Shown in pieces: positions 36,979-49,810 of a DNA stretch of 64,000 bases. Under the pieces are notes generated by a model. That model was not told the DNA's origin, searched no databases, and worked only from the letters and a program-made list of their open reading frames with translations. A program made the translations under genes and the position numbers. Position 1 is the stretch's first letter, and each line of letters starts with the position of its first letter. This DNA comes from Cyclaneusma minus (lineage: Eukaryota > Ascomycota > Leotiomycetes > Marthamycetales > Marthamycetaceae), in contig JAKZHN010000036.1 of assembly GCA_037179335.1 (NCBI GenBank), forward strand, positions 248,001 to 312,000. The letters run 5' to 3'.

Positions 36979-39900
36979 TTTTCTTTTATAGCTTTAGGCC
37001 CTGAAATTTTTAAATGCAAATTTTCGCTTTTTAATAATTTAATATTTGGCTTTTATTATTAATTTTGGCGTTTTATTTTAATTGCGTAAATTAATAGGCT
37101 TTTATTAATTTGCTATTATTAATAATTATTTTCAAATTTATTATTGCTTAAGTTTCAAAAGTTTAATTTTAATATATAGCTTGCGCTATTTATTATTAAC
37201 TTTTTTTAAAAATTTTATTTAATTATTTTTATTGTTATAAATTTCCATTTTTTTATATTAAAATTTATTGGGCTTTTATTATTTTTATTGGCTTGCATAT
37301 ATTATTTGAAATTTTGCGCATGCTTTTTTTATAAATGCCGAAAAATTAATATAGCGGCAATTTGTTTTAAATAATTAATTTTAAGGTTTTTTTTAATTTT
37401 TTGCCCCTTATATATATATATTATACGCTTTTTATAATAATAGTATATTTACTTGCGTTTTGAATTTTAAATTTTCTTTTAATTTTTTTAATAAATTTTA
37501 AAATTTTCAATTTTTTTTAAAATTTTGTTTTATAGCAATTAGATTAGATTTTACTAAAGATTTTATTTATATAAGGCAGGCTTTCCCGCTTTTATTAAAA
37601 AAACAATCCTTATTGCTTTTATATAGATTTTTCAATATACGCCTTTTTAGCGGAAATTAAATTCTTTTTATTTATTTATTTTAAAAAAAATTATAGCTTT
37701 CAATATTTTTAATTGCAAAATACAAAATTTTAGCAGCGGTTTATTTCAAATTCTGCGCAATAGGGATTTTATTTATAATTATAATAATAATATTAAATTC
37801 GCAATTTCGCTATAAAATTTAAATTATATTTTTATCAAATCCGCATTTGCGCTTTAAATTTGCATTTGCACTCGCTATATGCAAAGCTTTTATTGAAATT
37901 CTTTTTACAAAAACTTTAATATTTATAATTAACTTGCAAAAAAAATTAAATACAATTATTATTGCGATAATTAAAAGCCCTTTTATTATATAATAAATTT
38001 ATATTTTGCCTTTTTTATTTTTCTTTGCTAATTAAGTTATTATTTTGCAAATTCCTATTATTTAAATTGTTTTATTTAATATAATCTTAATATTCTTATA
38101 TTTTATTGCTATTGCTATATTAAAGTCCAAGTTTATTCTAGAAATTAATATGCCAATTATAATAATAAATTAACCCAATTAAAAACTCATATAAAAACTG
38201 CTAAAAGAATTCTGTTTTAAAATTCGTATTGTTTTAAAATATAAAATGTGAAATATATTTAAAGATATTATAGCTGTAATAATAGTTTTTTTTCTTTGCA
38301 ATTTATATTTTAATATATATAATAATTAATAATTAATATTATTTAATAAATTTATTTTCTATTCTTTTGCGTATATTTAATTAAAATGAAAATAAATTAT
38401 AATTTTAATTATTTGCTTAATAATATTTTATTTAAAATAAAAAACAAAAACCGGGCTTTTAGCAATATGATATAAACTATAAAAATTATAGATTTAATAT
38501 ACGCGAATTGGGATTTAAAAATACTATAAGTCTTTTAATTTTGCTAATCGGATTTATTTTATATAATATTTATTTTTAATTAAATTATTTAATATATAAA
38601 ATTTATAGCTTTTATTTGCGCATTTTATAATTTTAAATTAAATTAGATTTATTACTTGATTTTTAATTTTTTAATTTAATTCTTTTGTAAAATATAATTC
38701 GAATTAATTTAATTAAAAAAAACAAAAAATCATATTTTTATATTTTAAATATTTTTATTTTTGCTTTTGCTTAATATTGCATATAGTCAAGCGTTTTCTA
38801 TTTAAATATAAAATTAAAATTGGCCCTTTAATATTTTTTTTAAAGCTTATATTATTTTTTATTATTTTTTCATTATTATTATAATTTAATTTTGGTATTT
38901 TTTTAATAAAATTATTTAAAATTATTAAAGCATTCTGAAAATCTTTTTAAATTAATATTTGATTTTAAATTTAATTTCAATTTTTTTAAGATATGCGAAA
39001 TATAAATTAGTTGTTTTTATTTTTTTATATATTATAATTTTTTTAAATTTTTATTTTTAATTATTTTTCAAATCTTTAAAATTTGCAAAGCACGATTTAT
39101 ATATGCTATTTTAAAATGCTTTAACAGATTTTAAAAAACAAATATAAAGAATATTATGTAATTTTTTTAATTAAGATTTCAATGGGAATTTTAAATAATA
39201 AATTTGGGGTTTTATTTTTTTTAAAAAAAAGAAATCTATATATTCTTTCATTAGCTTTTTAATTTTAAAATATATATTTTTAGTAAATAAAAAAATCCAA
39301 TCTTTTTTATTAAAATTTATAAATTTATATTTTTTAATATATTGCTTTATATATTTATTAATAGCATTTTTCAAATTTTTGCAATAGTATATATTTGCCG
39401 TATTATATATATATATATTATGTTAAATATTTTAGTTTTTATATATTATATAAAAGAATTAATATTAATTTGCAAAGAATATTTATATATTATAAAAAAA
39501 TGTTTTTAATACTTTTTATTTTATATTATTATAAGCAAATTTTATTATAGCCAATTAAATTACCTAATTTCTTTTTTTAGTATTATAATAATATTCTATA
39601 TAAGCTTTTAAATTTTAATTTATTTGCTTTATTTATTTATTTATTTAAAAATCAAATACAATGCTATATTTATATATTATATAGAATTTATAGCAAAAGG
39701 CTTTTTATAATATATTAATAAATATAAAATTATAATAAGATATAAAAATTAAAAATTAAAAAAAAATTAAAAAAAATTATTGAAAAACATTTATTAAAAA
39801 CACTTATTAAAAACCGCGTATTGATATTTTTAATTATATATATAAATTGCGTAATTTTAATATAATAATTTATTATTATTAAAATAGCATTATATATTTT

Positions 39901-40922
39901 ATTTATATATTATATTTTTGGTAATTTTATAATACAATTCTATAATAAATATATTTATAATTTATTAATTGGAAATAAAAGCTATAATTAGCTATAAAAG
40001 ATATATTGGCAAATTTTATTTTGCTAGCAAATATAGCAATTGCATATATAATTTTGTATTTTAGCCTTTATATTTAACTAACAATATTTATAATAAATTG
40101 AAATTAATACTTCATTCATTTTAAAATAGCCTATTAATTTGCTATTATAATAAATATATAAAAGCTTGTTACATAATATATTTGCCGCAAAAATATATAA
40201 CTTGCTTTTTTTATATAATATATTGTTTTTAAATTGCTATTATTTATTTTTGTATAATATAAATTAGCTTTATATTTTTATTATATTTTTATTTATTTAT
40301 TAAATTTTCAAAATAATTATAAAATTTGCTTTAATTTTTTTAATTTTTTAATTTTTATAATTTAAATAAAATGCAATTTTTTATTTGGAAATTCGCGCTT
40401 ATAATATGCAAATAAAATATATAATATTAATTTTTTAATTTTTTAATTTTAATTAAAATGCAATTTTTATATTTGCAACAATAGCTATGTTTTTAAAAAC
40501 TATATATTTAATATATAATTAAATGAATAGCGGAGTTTTTATTGCAATATTAATAAGAAAAATTTAAATATTTTTATCTAAGCATTTTTCGCTGCTTTTT
40601 TATAATGTAATTTATAAAATAAAGATTTAATAAAAAAATTAATTTTTGCACTATATTTAATATTAAAATTACAAAATCCCAATTTTATAATTTATTTTGC
40701 TTAATATTTATTGAAGTTTTTCGTATTTATAAAATAGCGCAAATTATTATAATTTAAAAGCATTTAAATTTTATAATATACGCTTTTAATATATTATTTT
40801 TAATGCTAAAAGAAATTATAATTGCAAATAATTTAATATTATAAATTTAACACATTAATTTTATACCGGTTAATTTGCAAAATTAAGAAGCTATTAAATA
40901 CTAATAATATTATATTAAATTG

Positions 40923-40994
40923 TTTAAATTATTTAAATTATTTAAATTATTTAAATTATTTAAATTATTTAAATTATTTAAATTATTTAAATTG
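40923..40994. repeat. 9-nt tandem repeat (TTTAAATTA)n
   Basis: About eight near-perfect copies within Gypsy 2. No equivalent array was seen in Gypsy 1. Confidence 0.85.
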
Positions 40995-41449
40995 CTTTAA
41001 AATTTCCAATATTGCAAATTTAAAAACATTATATATAATTTGCAAATATTTTATAAAATTAAAATATTAAATATCAATTTAATTATAAATATATTTTTAA
41101 TATACTAAAAAACCTTTTGCGCTTCTAAAAGCTATTTAAATAGGCTTTTTTTATTATTATTTAGACTATTAATAAGCAAATGAATTATAAGCAATATAAT
41201 TTTATTATATTTTAAACTAAACCGCTTATAAAAATTAGCTTATTTTAAAAACAATTGCAATTTTATATATATAATTAATATAAGCTATTTTTAAATATCG
41301 TATATATTTTTTTATTTTACATATATATTTTATTTTATTATAAAGTTTAAAAATAAAATTTTATTTATTTTAAATTCGCATTTGCTTTTGTTTTAAAAAA
41401 AATAGTAGCCTTTTACATACGGCTTTTATATATTTATTATATTTATTAA

Positions 41450-41770
41450 TTTCTTTTAAATAAATTAAAATATTATTAAAATAAAATATTATAATAATAT
41501 TTAAAAAAAAACTATATTTATATAAATTTAAAATATAGATAATGCATTTGCTAATTTAAATAGCATTATTAAATATTTAAAATAGCTATATTTTATATAA
41601 AATGCTATTCTTTTATATAATTTGTATGATATATACTTTTAAACTTTAATTTAATAAAAGATTTGGCTTTTTTTAATTTAGGCAAAAATTTATGAATTAA
41701 AAAAAGCAATTTTTAATAATAATATTATTTAATTTTTTATAATTAATATATAAATACAATTTTCTTTTAA
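41450..41770 (-). pseudogene. Reverse transcriptase remnant, Gypsy 2
   Basis: The minus-strand frame reads LYLYINYKKLNNIIIKN. A shifted frame then reads FKYLIMLFKLANAL, matching FEYLVMPFGLANAP of Gypsy reverse transcriptase. Confidence 0.68.
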
Positions 41771-42324
41771 TATAATAATATAAAGATTCCCGCTAGGCTT
41801 GTTAATTTTCAAATCCAGCTTTTTTTAAAAAAATATTATTAATTTTCTTTTGATATAATTAATTATTTTATAAATATTTTATAAACAAATTAATAAAATA
41901 AACTTGTTTTAATTTTTATAATATAATTCCAATTAAAATATATAAATAGTATAATTATTTTTATTGCATTAAAAATATTATTAAAATAGCTTAGTTTTTT
42001 TAAGTTTTTGCATTTTAAGTTTTTATTTTAATCTTAATTTTAAATTTGCTATATATTTTCCGCAAATATTGTTGAATTTTAGCAATTTGAAATTTTCAAA
42101 TTATATTAAAATCCAATTCTATTTTATTAAACTTTTAATATTTTGCTTAATATATATATAATAGGATTTTTATTTAAATTTACGGTATTTTTTATAAAAA
42201 CAAATTCTATTTATTTTATTAAATACTATTTTATATAATTTAATATTATATTTTTAATTTTTGCGCATAAAGTATTTTATATATAATAATTCCTTATTTA
42301 TTATATTTAGAATATAAATTATTA

Positions 42325-42446
42325 TATTTAATTTATTTAATTTATTTAATTTATTTAATTTATTTAATTTATTTAATTTATTTAATTTATTTAATTTATT
42401 TAATTTATTTAATTTATTTAATTTATTTAATTTATTTAATTTATTT
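42325..42446. repeat. 9-nt tandem repeat (TTTATTTAA)n
   Basis: About 13 near-perfect copies. The array's uniformity contrasts with the heavy decay around it, so it expanded after RIP. Confidence 0.88.
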
Positions 42447-44079
42447 TAAATAATAGTTTTATATTTAATTTGATATTTATAAATAAGATTGATTTTAATT
42501 TAACTATAATATTTATTGCTTGCTTATTTAAATTAAAGCCTATTTAAAAGCAAGTTATTTAAATATGCAAATATTTTATATATTTTTATTTTTTATTTTT
42601 TATATTTATTTTATTATTAAAAGTTTTAGTAAAAATGTTATAATATTATTTTATTTTTATTTTATTTTTAGTGAAAAGGCAAACTTATAAATATTGCATA
42701 TATATATTAATTTATTTTTATTCTTTTGCAAATATTAATAATATAAAAGTTTTATTTAATTTATTATTAATAAACGTAGAATCAGAAATTATATTTTAAA
42801 TATTAATTGCAATTAAATAATTAATTACTATATATTTTTGCCCTATAAAATGAATATTAAATTAAATCATTATTAGCAAGTCTTTTCTTCTAATTATTAT
42901 TTTTATATTTATAATCTATAAAATTAAAGGTTTTATTGGCAATTTTTACAAAAAGATTTTAATTATGTTTATTTAATTACAATTATTTTAATTATAATTA
43001 TAATTAAAATTATTTTTATATAATTGGCTTTTTCTTAGCCGCCAAGATTATTGCTATTTAAAATATATATTTTATTGCCGGGCTATTTATATTTGCATAT
43101 TTTATATTTAAATTGTTAGAAATTTTAATATATATTTCTTTTATAAATGCAATTAAATAAACTATAATTATTAAAATTACAATTAAATTTTAAAAGAAAT
43201 TGGCATTAATTTTGGCCGCATTGCTGATTTTTATTTTCATAACAGCTATTTTCTTTTTGCAATTAAGCTAATATTAAATTGCTATATTATTATTTAAAAT
43301 TCTATATAAATTTTATAATTTATTATAATTATTACAAGGCTTTTTTGAATTATTTATATTAAATATATTTTTAACTTTAAATTAAAGATTAACCCTATTC
43401 TTGCATTTAATATTTTTAATTATGTTAAATATATATTATATATTAATTTATAATTAACCATTTTTTAAAAAAATAAAATTCTATTTAATATTATTGCAAA
43501 CTTTAAAAATAAATTAATTATTAAAAAAAAACATATTTTTATATAAAAAAATATAATTTCCATTTTGCAATAGAATTTTTCAATTATTTTATATTTTTTT
43601 TAAATCTTTTTAATAAATTAATTTCATGCATGCAATATATATTATTATTTTGTATTTATTGTATTTAATATTAAATTTTTAAATTTGTTTTATAAAATTT
43701 CTTCCAATTAATAATTTATTTAATAATATTACTACATAATATATATATAGTTTTTAAATGCAATTAAAGCGCAATAAATATAAATTATATTATTCTTTTT
43801 TTTAAAAAAAATTGCATATTAAAATAATTAAATAAATAAATAAATAAATTATAATATATATATATATATATATATTATAAATTATTTAATATATAATATA
43901 TAAGAATTTTTAAATATATAAAACCTTTTGGCAATTAATTGCTTATTATTAAAATTTAAACCAAATAAATTATATTTGCAAATAAAACTTGCAATTTCGG
44001 CTTGCATGTTTTTTTAAATAATTTATTAAATAGCTGCAAAATTATTAAAATTTAAATTAGCTTAATTTTAAATTAAATT

Positions 44080-44107
44080 AAAAGCAAAAGCAAAAGCAAA
44101 AGCAAAA
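44080..44107. repeat. Hexanucleotide repeat (AAAAGC)n
   Basis: Between four and five copies near the Gag end of Gypsy 2. A single CTTTTGCTTTT is present at the equivalent position of Gypsy 1. Confidence 0.8.
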
Positions 44108-44553
44108 CCTTAATTAATTTCATTCTCGCGCGCCGTGCCTGTATTTTCGGCTAGAATACTTTAATTTTAAATTTGCCCAGGCTAATTCGCATTAATAAAT
44201 TGGCTATTTGGCTAAAAGAAACTATTAAATAATTTTGAATTTTAAATAAAAAAAGCCATAAATTGCTTTTAATTGCTAATATTAATAATACTTTTATTGG
44301 CATTATTAATAGCAATATTATTAGCAAGTGTATTATTATTATTATTATTATTTAATATAATTTCTTAATTTAGTATAAAACTCGCGCTAATAATATTATT
44401 AAAATTGGGCTATTTTGTAATTAAAAAAAAACCAATTTTTAAAAGTTTCAATTAAATTTAATATATTATAATTAATATTAAATTTATAATTATTTAATTA
44501 AATAATTATTATTTTGCCAAAATATTATTTTTTAAAATAAAAATACCTATTTT

Positions 44554-44778
44554 ATTATAATAATTGAAAATCAATTAGCAAATAAAATTTATTATATATA
44601 TTTCTTTGCTATAAAAAATAATTGCTGCTTTTTTTTAAATAAAAATAGCAGCGCTTAAATATTATATATTAAAAGTTTTGCTTAGCTTTTTTAATAAGCA
44701 ATATTTATTTTTTATGCATTTTTAGCGCATATGCCTTATAGGGTGCCCGCAAGCTGCCCTCCTTAGCCCCGTGTGATA
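44554..44778 (-). repeat. Gypsy 2 LTR, right (5' LTR)
   Basis: 225 bp. It ends CCTTAGCCCCGTGTGATA on the plus strand, giving TATCACACGGGGCTAAGG as the element-sense start. Confidence 0.78.
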
Positions 44779-44885
44779 AATTAAGCCTTTAATCTTTTAT
44801 AAACCGCTCTCTATTTTTTTTAAAAAAAAACAACTATTTTCGCTAATTAATTCATTTTTTCCTTAGGCATAGCTTTTAATGCTTT

Positions 44886-45045
44886 GCTTGAATTTAATTA
44901 ATTGAAGCTAGCTATTTTAGCCCAAAAGCTATTATTTATAATAGCAATTATATACCGCTAGCTATATAAGCTATTTTTAAATAGCTTTTTTAGCGCTAAA
45001 AGCAATTAGCTTTGCTATTTAGCTATATTCGCAATATATTGATTT
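44886..45045. repeat. 150-bp repeat, left copy, abutting Gypsy 3
   Basis: It matches 52825-52970 in the same orientation, from AGCTAGCTATTTTAGCCC to CGCAATATATTGATTT, with C/T and G/A differences. Gypsy 3 inserted exactly at its right end. Removing Gypsy 3 places the two copies about 300 bp apart, so they may be terminal repeats of another short or truncated element. Confidence 0.6.
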
Positions 45046-45237
45046 TATCACGATATTAAATAATAGATTGGCAAAAGAATAACCACGTCGATTCTAGCTA
45101 TAAAAAATAGCCGCTGCCTTTTAAATATCGAATAGCAGCATCTTTATATATATATGCATAGCTTTTTGCTTATTATATAAACGGGCCTAATATATATATC
45201 CTGCGGTTTTCCCGCAAATTCCTAATACTATATAATA
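45046..45237 (-). repeat. Gypsy 3 LTR, left (3' LTR)
   Basis: It starts TATCACGATATTAAATAATA and contains CGGTTTTCCCGC. It ends CTATATAATA, where the right LTR has CCGTGTGATA. Confidence 0.78.
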
Positions 45238-48200
45238 ATTATTTTCCCTTATAATACTCCAAATTCCAAAGCATTTAAAACTATGCTCTATTAATTATAA
45301 ATGGCCAAATATCCGAGTCGGCCCTTTTATTATTAAATACCGATTTATTATTGCATTAAAAACATCTATTTAAGTTTTAAATTTTTATTTTATAATTTAT
45401 ATAATTTTTACTTAATTTTTTTTTTGCCTTTTAGCATTTAATTTAATTAATCGTTATTAGCTTTCTTTTCTTTTTTTTCGCTTTTGCATTTTTTAATTAT
45501 TAAAATTTAAATATTGCTAGTTTATTGGTTTTTTTGCTAATTTATACACTAATTTATATAATATAGCTAGCAATTTAATATAATAATAATTTATATCAAA
45601 TCGTTAAATTTTTAAAATTTGGTTTCTTTTAATGCATATAATTTATATACTGCTATATTAAAGTTTTGGCTTATAAATTCGCAATTTCTTTTCGAAATTG
45701 TTTTTAATATTAATTTTAAGCCTTTTAATTATTGATTTTAAAGTTTTTTTTTGATTTCCCAGCTTTTTTTAACCGCTTTTTTTAATAATAAATTTTGATA
45801 ATGCTTTTATATATAAAAAGCAAATATCCTTTAAATTGTTTTATACTACCGGGCCCTTTATTTATAATATTGCTTTTTTTAGGCATTTTTGCACCAATTT
45901 TTCATTATTTTTTTCCAAATTCTTTATTATGCCTATCCGGCTTTTCAAATTAAATTGCGGCTCCGATTTTTAATTTTTATCAAGCGGCTTTTTTTAATAA
46001 ATATTTCCGCCCGCAAACAAAAAGTAATAATAACAAATTCCCAGCTATTGTTTTTAATATATAAATGCTTGCTTATTTTAAAAACTCTTTTTATAAAATC
46101 ATTAAAAAGTTTAAAAATAATCCAAAAATATTATACATTTAGCTATTTGCCAAAACATTTAATTGCAATAAGCTTTTGGTATTAATAAACTAGTATAAAA
46201 ATTTTTAATATTAAATTAAAAAATTAAATAGCTCGGCTTTTTAATATATTTATATTTATATAAATTTTAATAAAATAAGAAAAAAATTAAATTAAATAAA
46301 GTTTATTATTCTCTATTATATTATTAATTTTTAGACTAATATTTATATAAATTGCCTTTTCCAGCTTTTGTTATTAATATAGCTAATTTTATAATAGCTT
46401 TATAGCTTTTTTATTGCAATTCCTAATTTTAAAATTACTAATAAAAATTAATATAAATTTTATAATTTTAAAAATAAATTATTTTATGGTTTTTTTTGCC
46501 ATTATATCCAGTATTTTGGCATTAATAAGCGCAAATGCTATATATTTCTTTTTGCGCTAATATTAAAATTAATGATATATAAATTGGAATTGCTATTGGC
46601 CTCGTTTTAATAATGCCGAAGAAAATTATTTATATATTTTGAAATTTTTGCTCAAGGCGTTTAAATTTCCTATTTATTTTATATTTATATACGGAATTGC
46701 ATTTAAAATATTAATTTCCAGTTTGCCAATAATGCTTATAAAAAGTTTTATCGCTTCTTTTATAAAAATATGTTTAATTTATTTTAGCAAGCCCAATAAA
46801 ATAAAATACTCCAGCCTTTTGCCTATAAATTTCCTTTTTTCAATTGGGATTTTTTTCCCCAATTTAAAAATATGGCTTTAGCTAAAAAAAAGTTTTTAAC
46901 GCTTTTACTAGTTTTATTAAATGGATTAAAATATTTTTAATATAAAAATACAAAATTATTCTGATAAATAATAATAATAATAAAAATAGCAAAAATAGCA
47001 AAAAGAAAAAAGCTAAAAAACAATAATAATAAAGAGAAATTGGAAAAATTAAAAGATTTTAATAATAGTTTAAACTTTTTAAAAAAGCCCTTTAATTAAG
47101 GGTTTTCCTAATAAAAAAATGGCTTATGTTTTTTTAATTATTTAAATAAAAGTTTATTACATTATTTACCGATTTTTTAAATAATTTTAATAAGCTAATA
47201 TAAAAAACTTTATATAGTCTTTTTAGCTAAAATCCTAATAGAAATTTAAAACGATATATTTATATTCCAATTATTTTAATAATTAAAAAAAACCCAATTC
47301 ATTTTTTTACAAGCTTTCCAAATTTAAAGCGTATATTTTTATAAATAATAAAATTTAATTGTGTTGTTTTAAATTTATAGCTTCATATTTTTTGTATATT
47401 ATTTAATATATTTATTTATTGCATTTTTCCAATTTTTATAATATTATATTTTTATTATATTATATTTTTATTTTATTTTTTAATATTGAAAATCCTAATT
47501 TTAATTGGCTTTTTTAAAAAAATTATATAAATCTATAAATAATATTTATACAATATATAAAATAGTCTTTTTTAGCATTTTTTATTTTATATTATTATAA
47601 ATAAATTTAGCTATAGCCAATTAAATAGCCCAATTCGTCCTTTATTATTGCAATAGTATTAAATATAAGCTTTAAAAATTTAATTGAATTTTTTAATTTG
47701 CCCATTTATTTATAAATAAAAAGCAATACTATATATTTTTAATACAAAACTTACGATAAAAAGCCTTTTATAAAACGCTTATAAATATTAAGCCGCAATT
47801 AAAAATAATAATTTTTGGGATATTTATAAATTTAATTATATTATTAAAGAATTATTCCATTAATAATTTAATATTAATATTTTTTATTATATAAATAAAT
47901 TATATTGCTTTAATGTAGCAATTTATTATTATAAAAATAATATTATATATTTTATTTATATATTATAATTTAAATAATTCGATAATAAAATTCTATAATA
48001 AATATATTTATAATTTTAAAGCAAATAGCAAAAATTCCAATTCGCTATATAGTAAATATTTGCGGATTTTATTATATTGGTATATTTCATAATGATGTAT
48101 ATATTCTTTAATTTCTGCTTTTATATTTAATTAATGATATTTTTAATATAGCAAAATTAAAATTTAATTTATATTAATATAACGGGCCAGTTTATTATTA

Positions 48201-49469
48201 TAATATAGCTATAAAAGTTTATTGCAAAAGCCTTCTGCGGCTAAAATATATAATTTATTACCTTAATATAATACGCTTTTTATTATACGCTATTGCTTAT
48301 TTTTTTGCAATATAAATTTATTTTTAATTTAAATAATATATTAATTTATTTTCTAAATTTTAAAAATAGCAATAAAATTTGCTTTAATTAAATTCGTCTC
48401 CGGGTTTTGATAATTTAAATAGGCTAAAGCTTTTTATTAAAAGATTTGTATATATTATACGTATTTTAATTATACTGTATTTATTTTTTATATAAATAAT
48501 TTAAATTTAAATATAATTACAATTTTAATAAAAATAGCTATATTATTATATAATTATATTTTAAATATATAGTTTAATAAGCTATAAAGCTTTTATTATA
48601 AGCTTAATAAAAAGCGTTTTAATAATTTAATTTATATATCCTTAAAAGCTTTTTTATAATTTGGCCTATATAATAAAAAATCTGCTAAATTTTTAACGCT
48701 TGCAATATATTTAATATTAAAATTATAAAAACCCAGTTTTATACCCTAATAGGCTTAATGGCTATTTAGTTTTTTAATATTTATAAGATAATGCAAATTA
48801 TTATAATTTAAAAAAACCTTAATTTTATAATACGCCTTTTTTATATATTAAGGCCAATATTAAAAAAACTTTATAATCGCTATTAATTTTATACTATATA
48901 TATTTGATAAATTAATTTTACGCCTATAAACTTATATAATTAAAACGCTACTAAATACCAATATTTTATAATTAAATTATTAAAAATTTTAAACTATTTA
49001 AAAATATCCAAAATAATAAATTTCAAAATATTATATATAATGCATAAAAATTTTATAAAATTAAAATGGCATAATATTAAGCTTTGAGAAAATTTATTTT
49101 TGATTGATTAAAAAGCTTATTTCGCTTTTGGCAAAAACTTAAAACCCCATTTTTATTATTATTTTTACTGCTTTTAAACAAACTAATTATAAGCAGCAAT
49201 ATCCTGCTATATCCAGCAATAAATTTTTAATGAAAATTATTTTATTTTAAAAACAATTAAAATTTAATATAAATAATTAATTTAGGCTATTTTTAAATTG
49301 CGTATATATATTTTGGCTTTATATATATTTTATTTTTTCCTATAATAAATTTAAAAAACAAAATCTTTTTAACCCCAAATTTGTATTTATTTTTTTAATA
49401 TAAAGAAAATACTTTTGCAATTTATATAAAATAGCTTTAATATATTTTTTATATTAGTTTAGATTTTTA

Positions 49470-49810
49470 AAATAAATTAGAATATTATTTAAACAGACCA
49501 TTATAATTATATTTAAAAAACAAATTAATATAGTATTTATATAAATTTAAAATATAGCTAAAATATTAATTAATTTAAATAATATAATTAAATATTTAAA
49601 ATAAATATATTTTATATAAAAAGCTATTTTCCATTTATTTTCTTTTTAAATACGGATTTTATAATATGCATTTTTAAAATCCAATTTAATAAAAATCTTG
49701 GCCTTGCTTAAGCAAATTAAAAATTTGTTAATTAATAAAAAAAAGCAATAATTTTTAATAATAACGTTATTTAATTTTCTATAATTAATATATAAATATA
49801 AACTATTATT
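49470..49810 (-). pseudogene. Reverse transcriptase remnant, Gypsy 3
   Basis: The minus-strand frames read LYLYINYRKLNNVIIKN, then ARPRFLLN/ARIFIKLD-type and KNAYYKIRI sequence, and further on the decayed TAFRxRYxxFEYLVMPFxL region. Frames are broken by RIP stops. Confidence 0.68.

Larger units (their letters stand above)
36753..44778 (-). mobile_element. Ty3/Gypsy retrotransposon 2, RIP-inactivated
   Basis: LTRs are at 36753-36978 and 44554-44778 (226 and 225 bp), the reverse complement of the Gypsy 1 LTRs. Reverse transcriptase is readable on the minus strand at 41450-41770. The Gag-like coil region of element 1 (11440-11500) has its counterpart at about 43990-44060. Internal tandem repeats at 40923-40994 and 42325-42446 help explain the extra 0.5 kb over element 1. 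The 5-bp flanks AATAT and AATTA do not match. Confidence 0.8.

Noticed and set aside
40923..42446. CRISPR-like array
   Set aside because: Repeats are contiguous 9-nt units without spacers, in a eukaryotic transposon.
45889..46185. 98-codon frame in Gypsy 3
   Set aside because: Plus-strand antisense of a minus-oriented element; no independent gene evidence.
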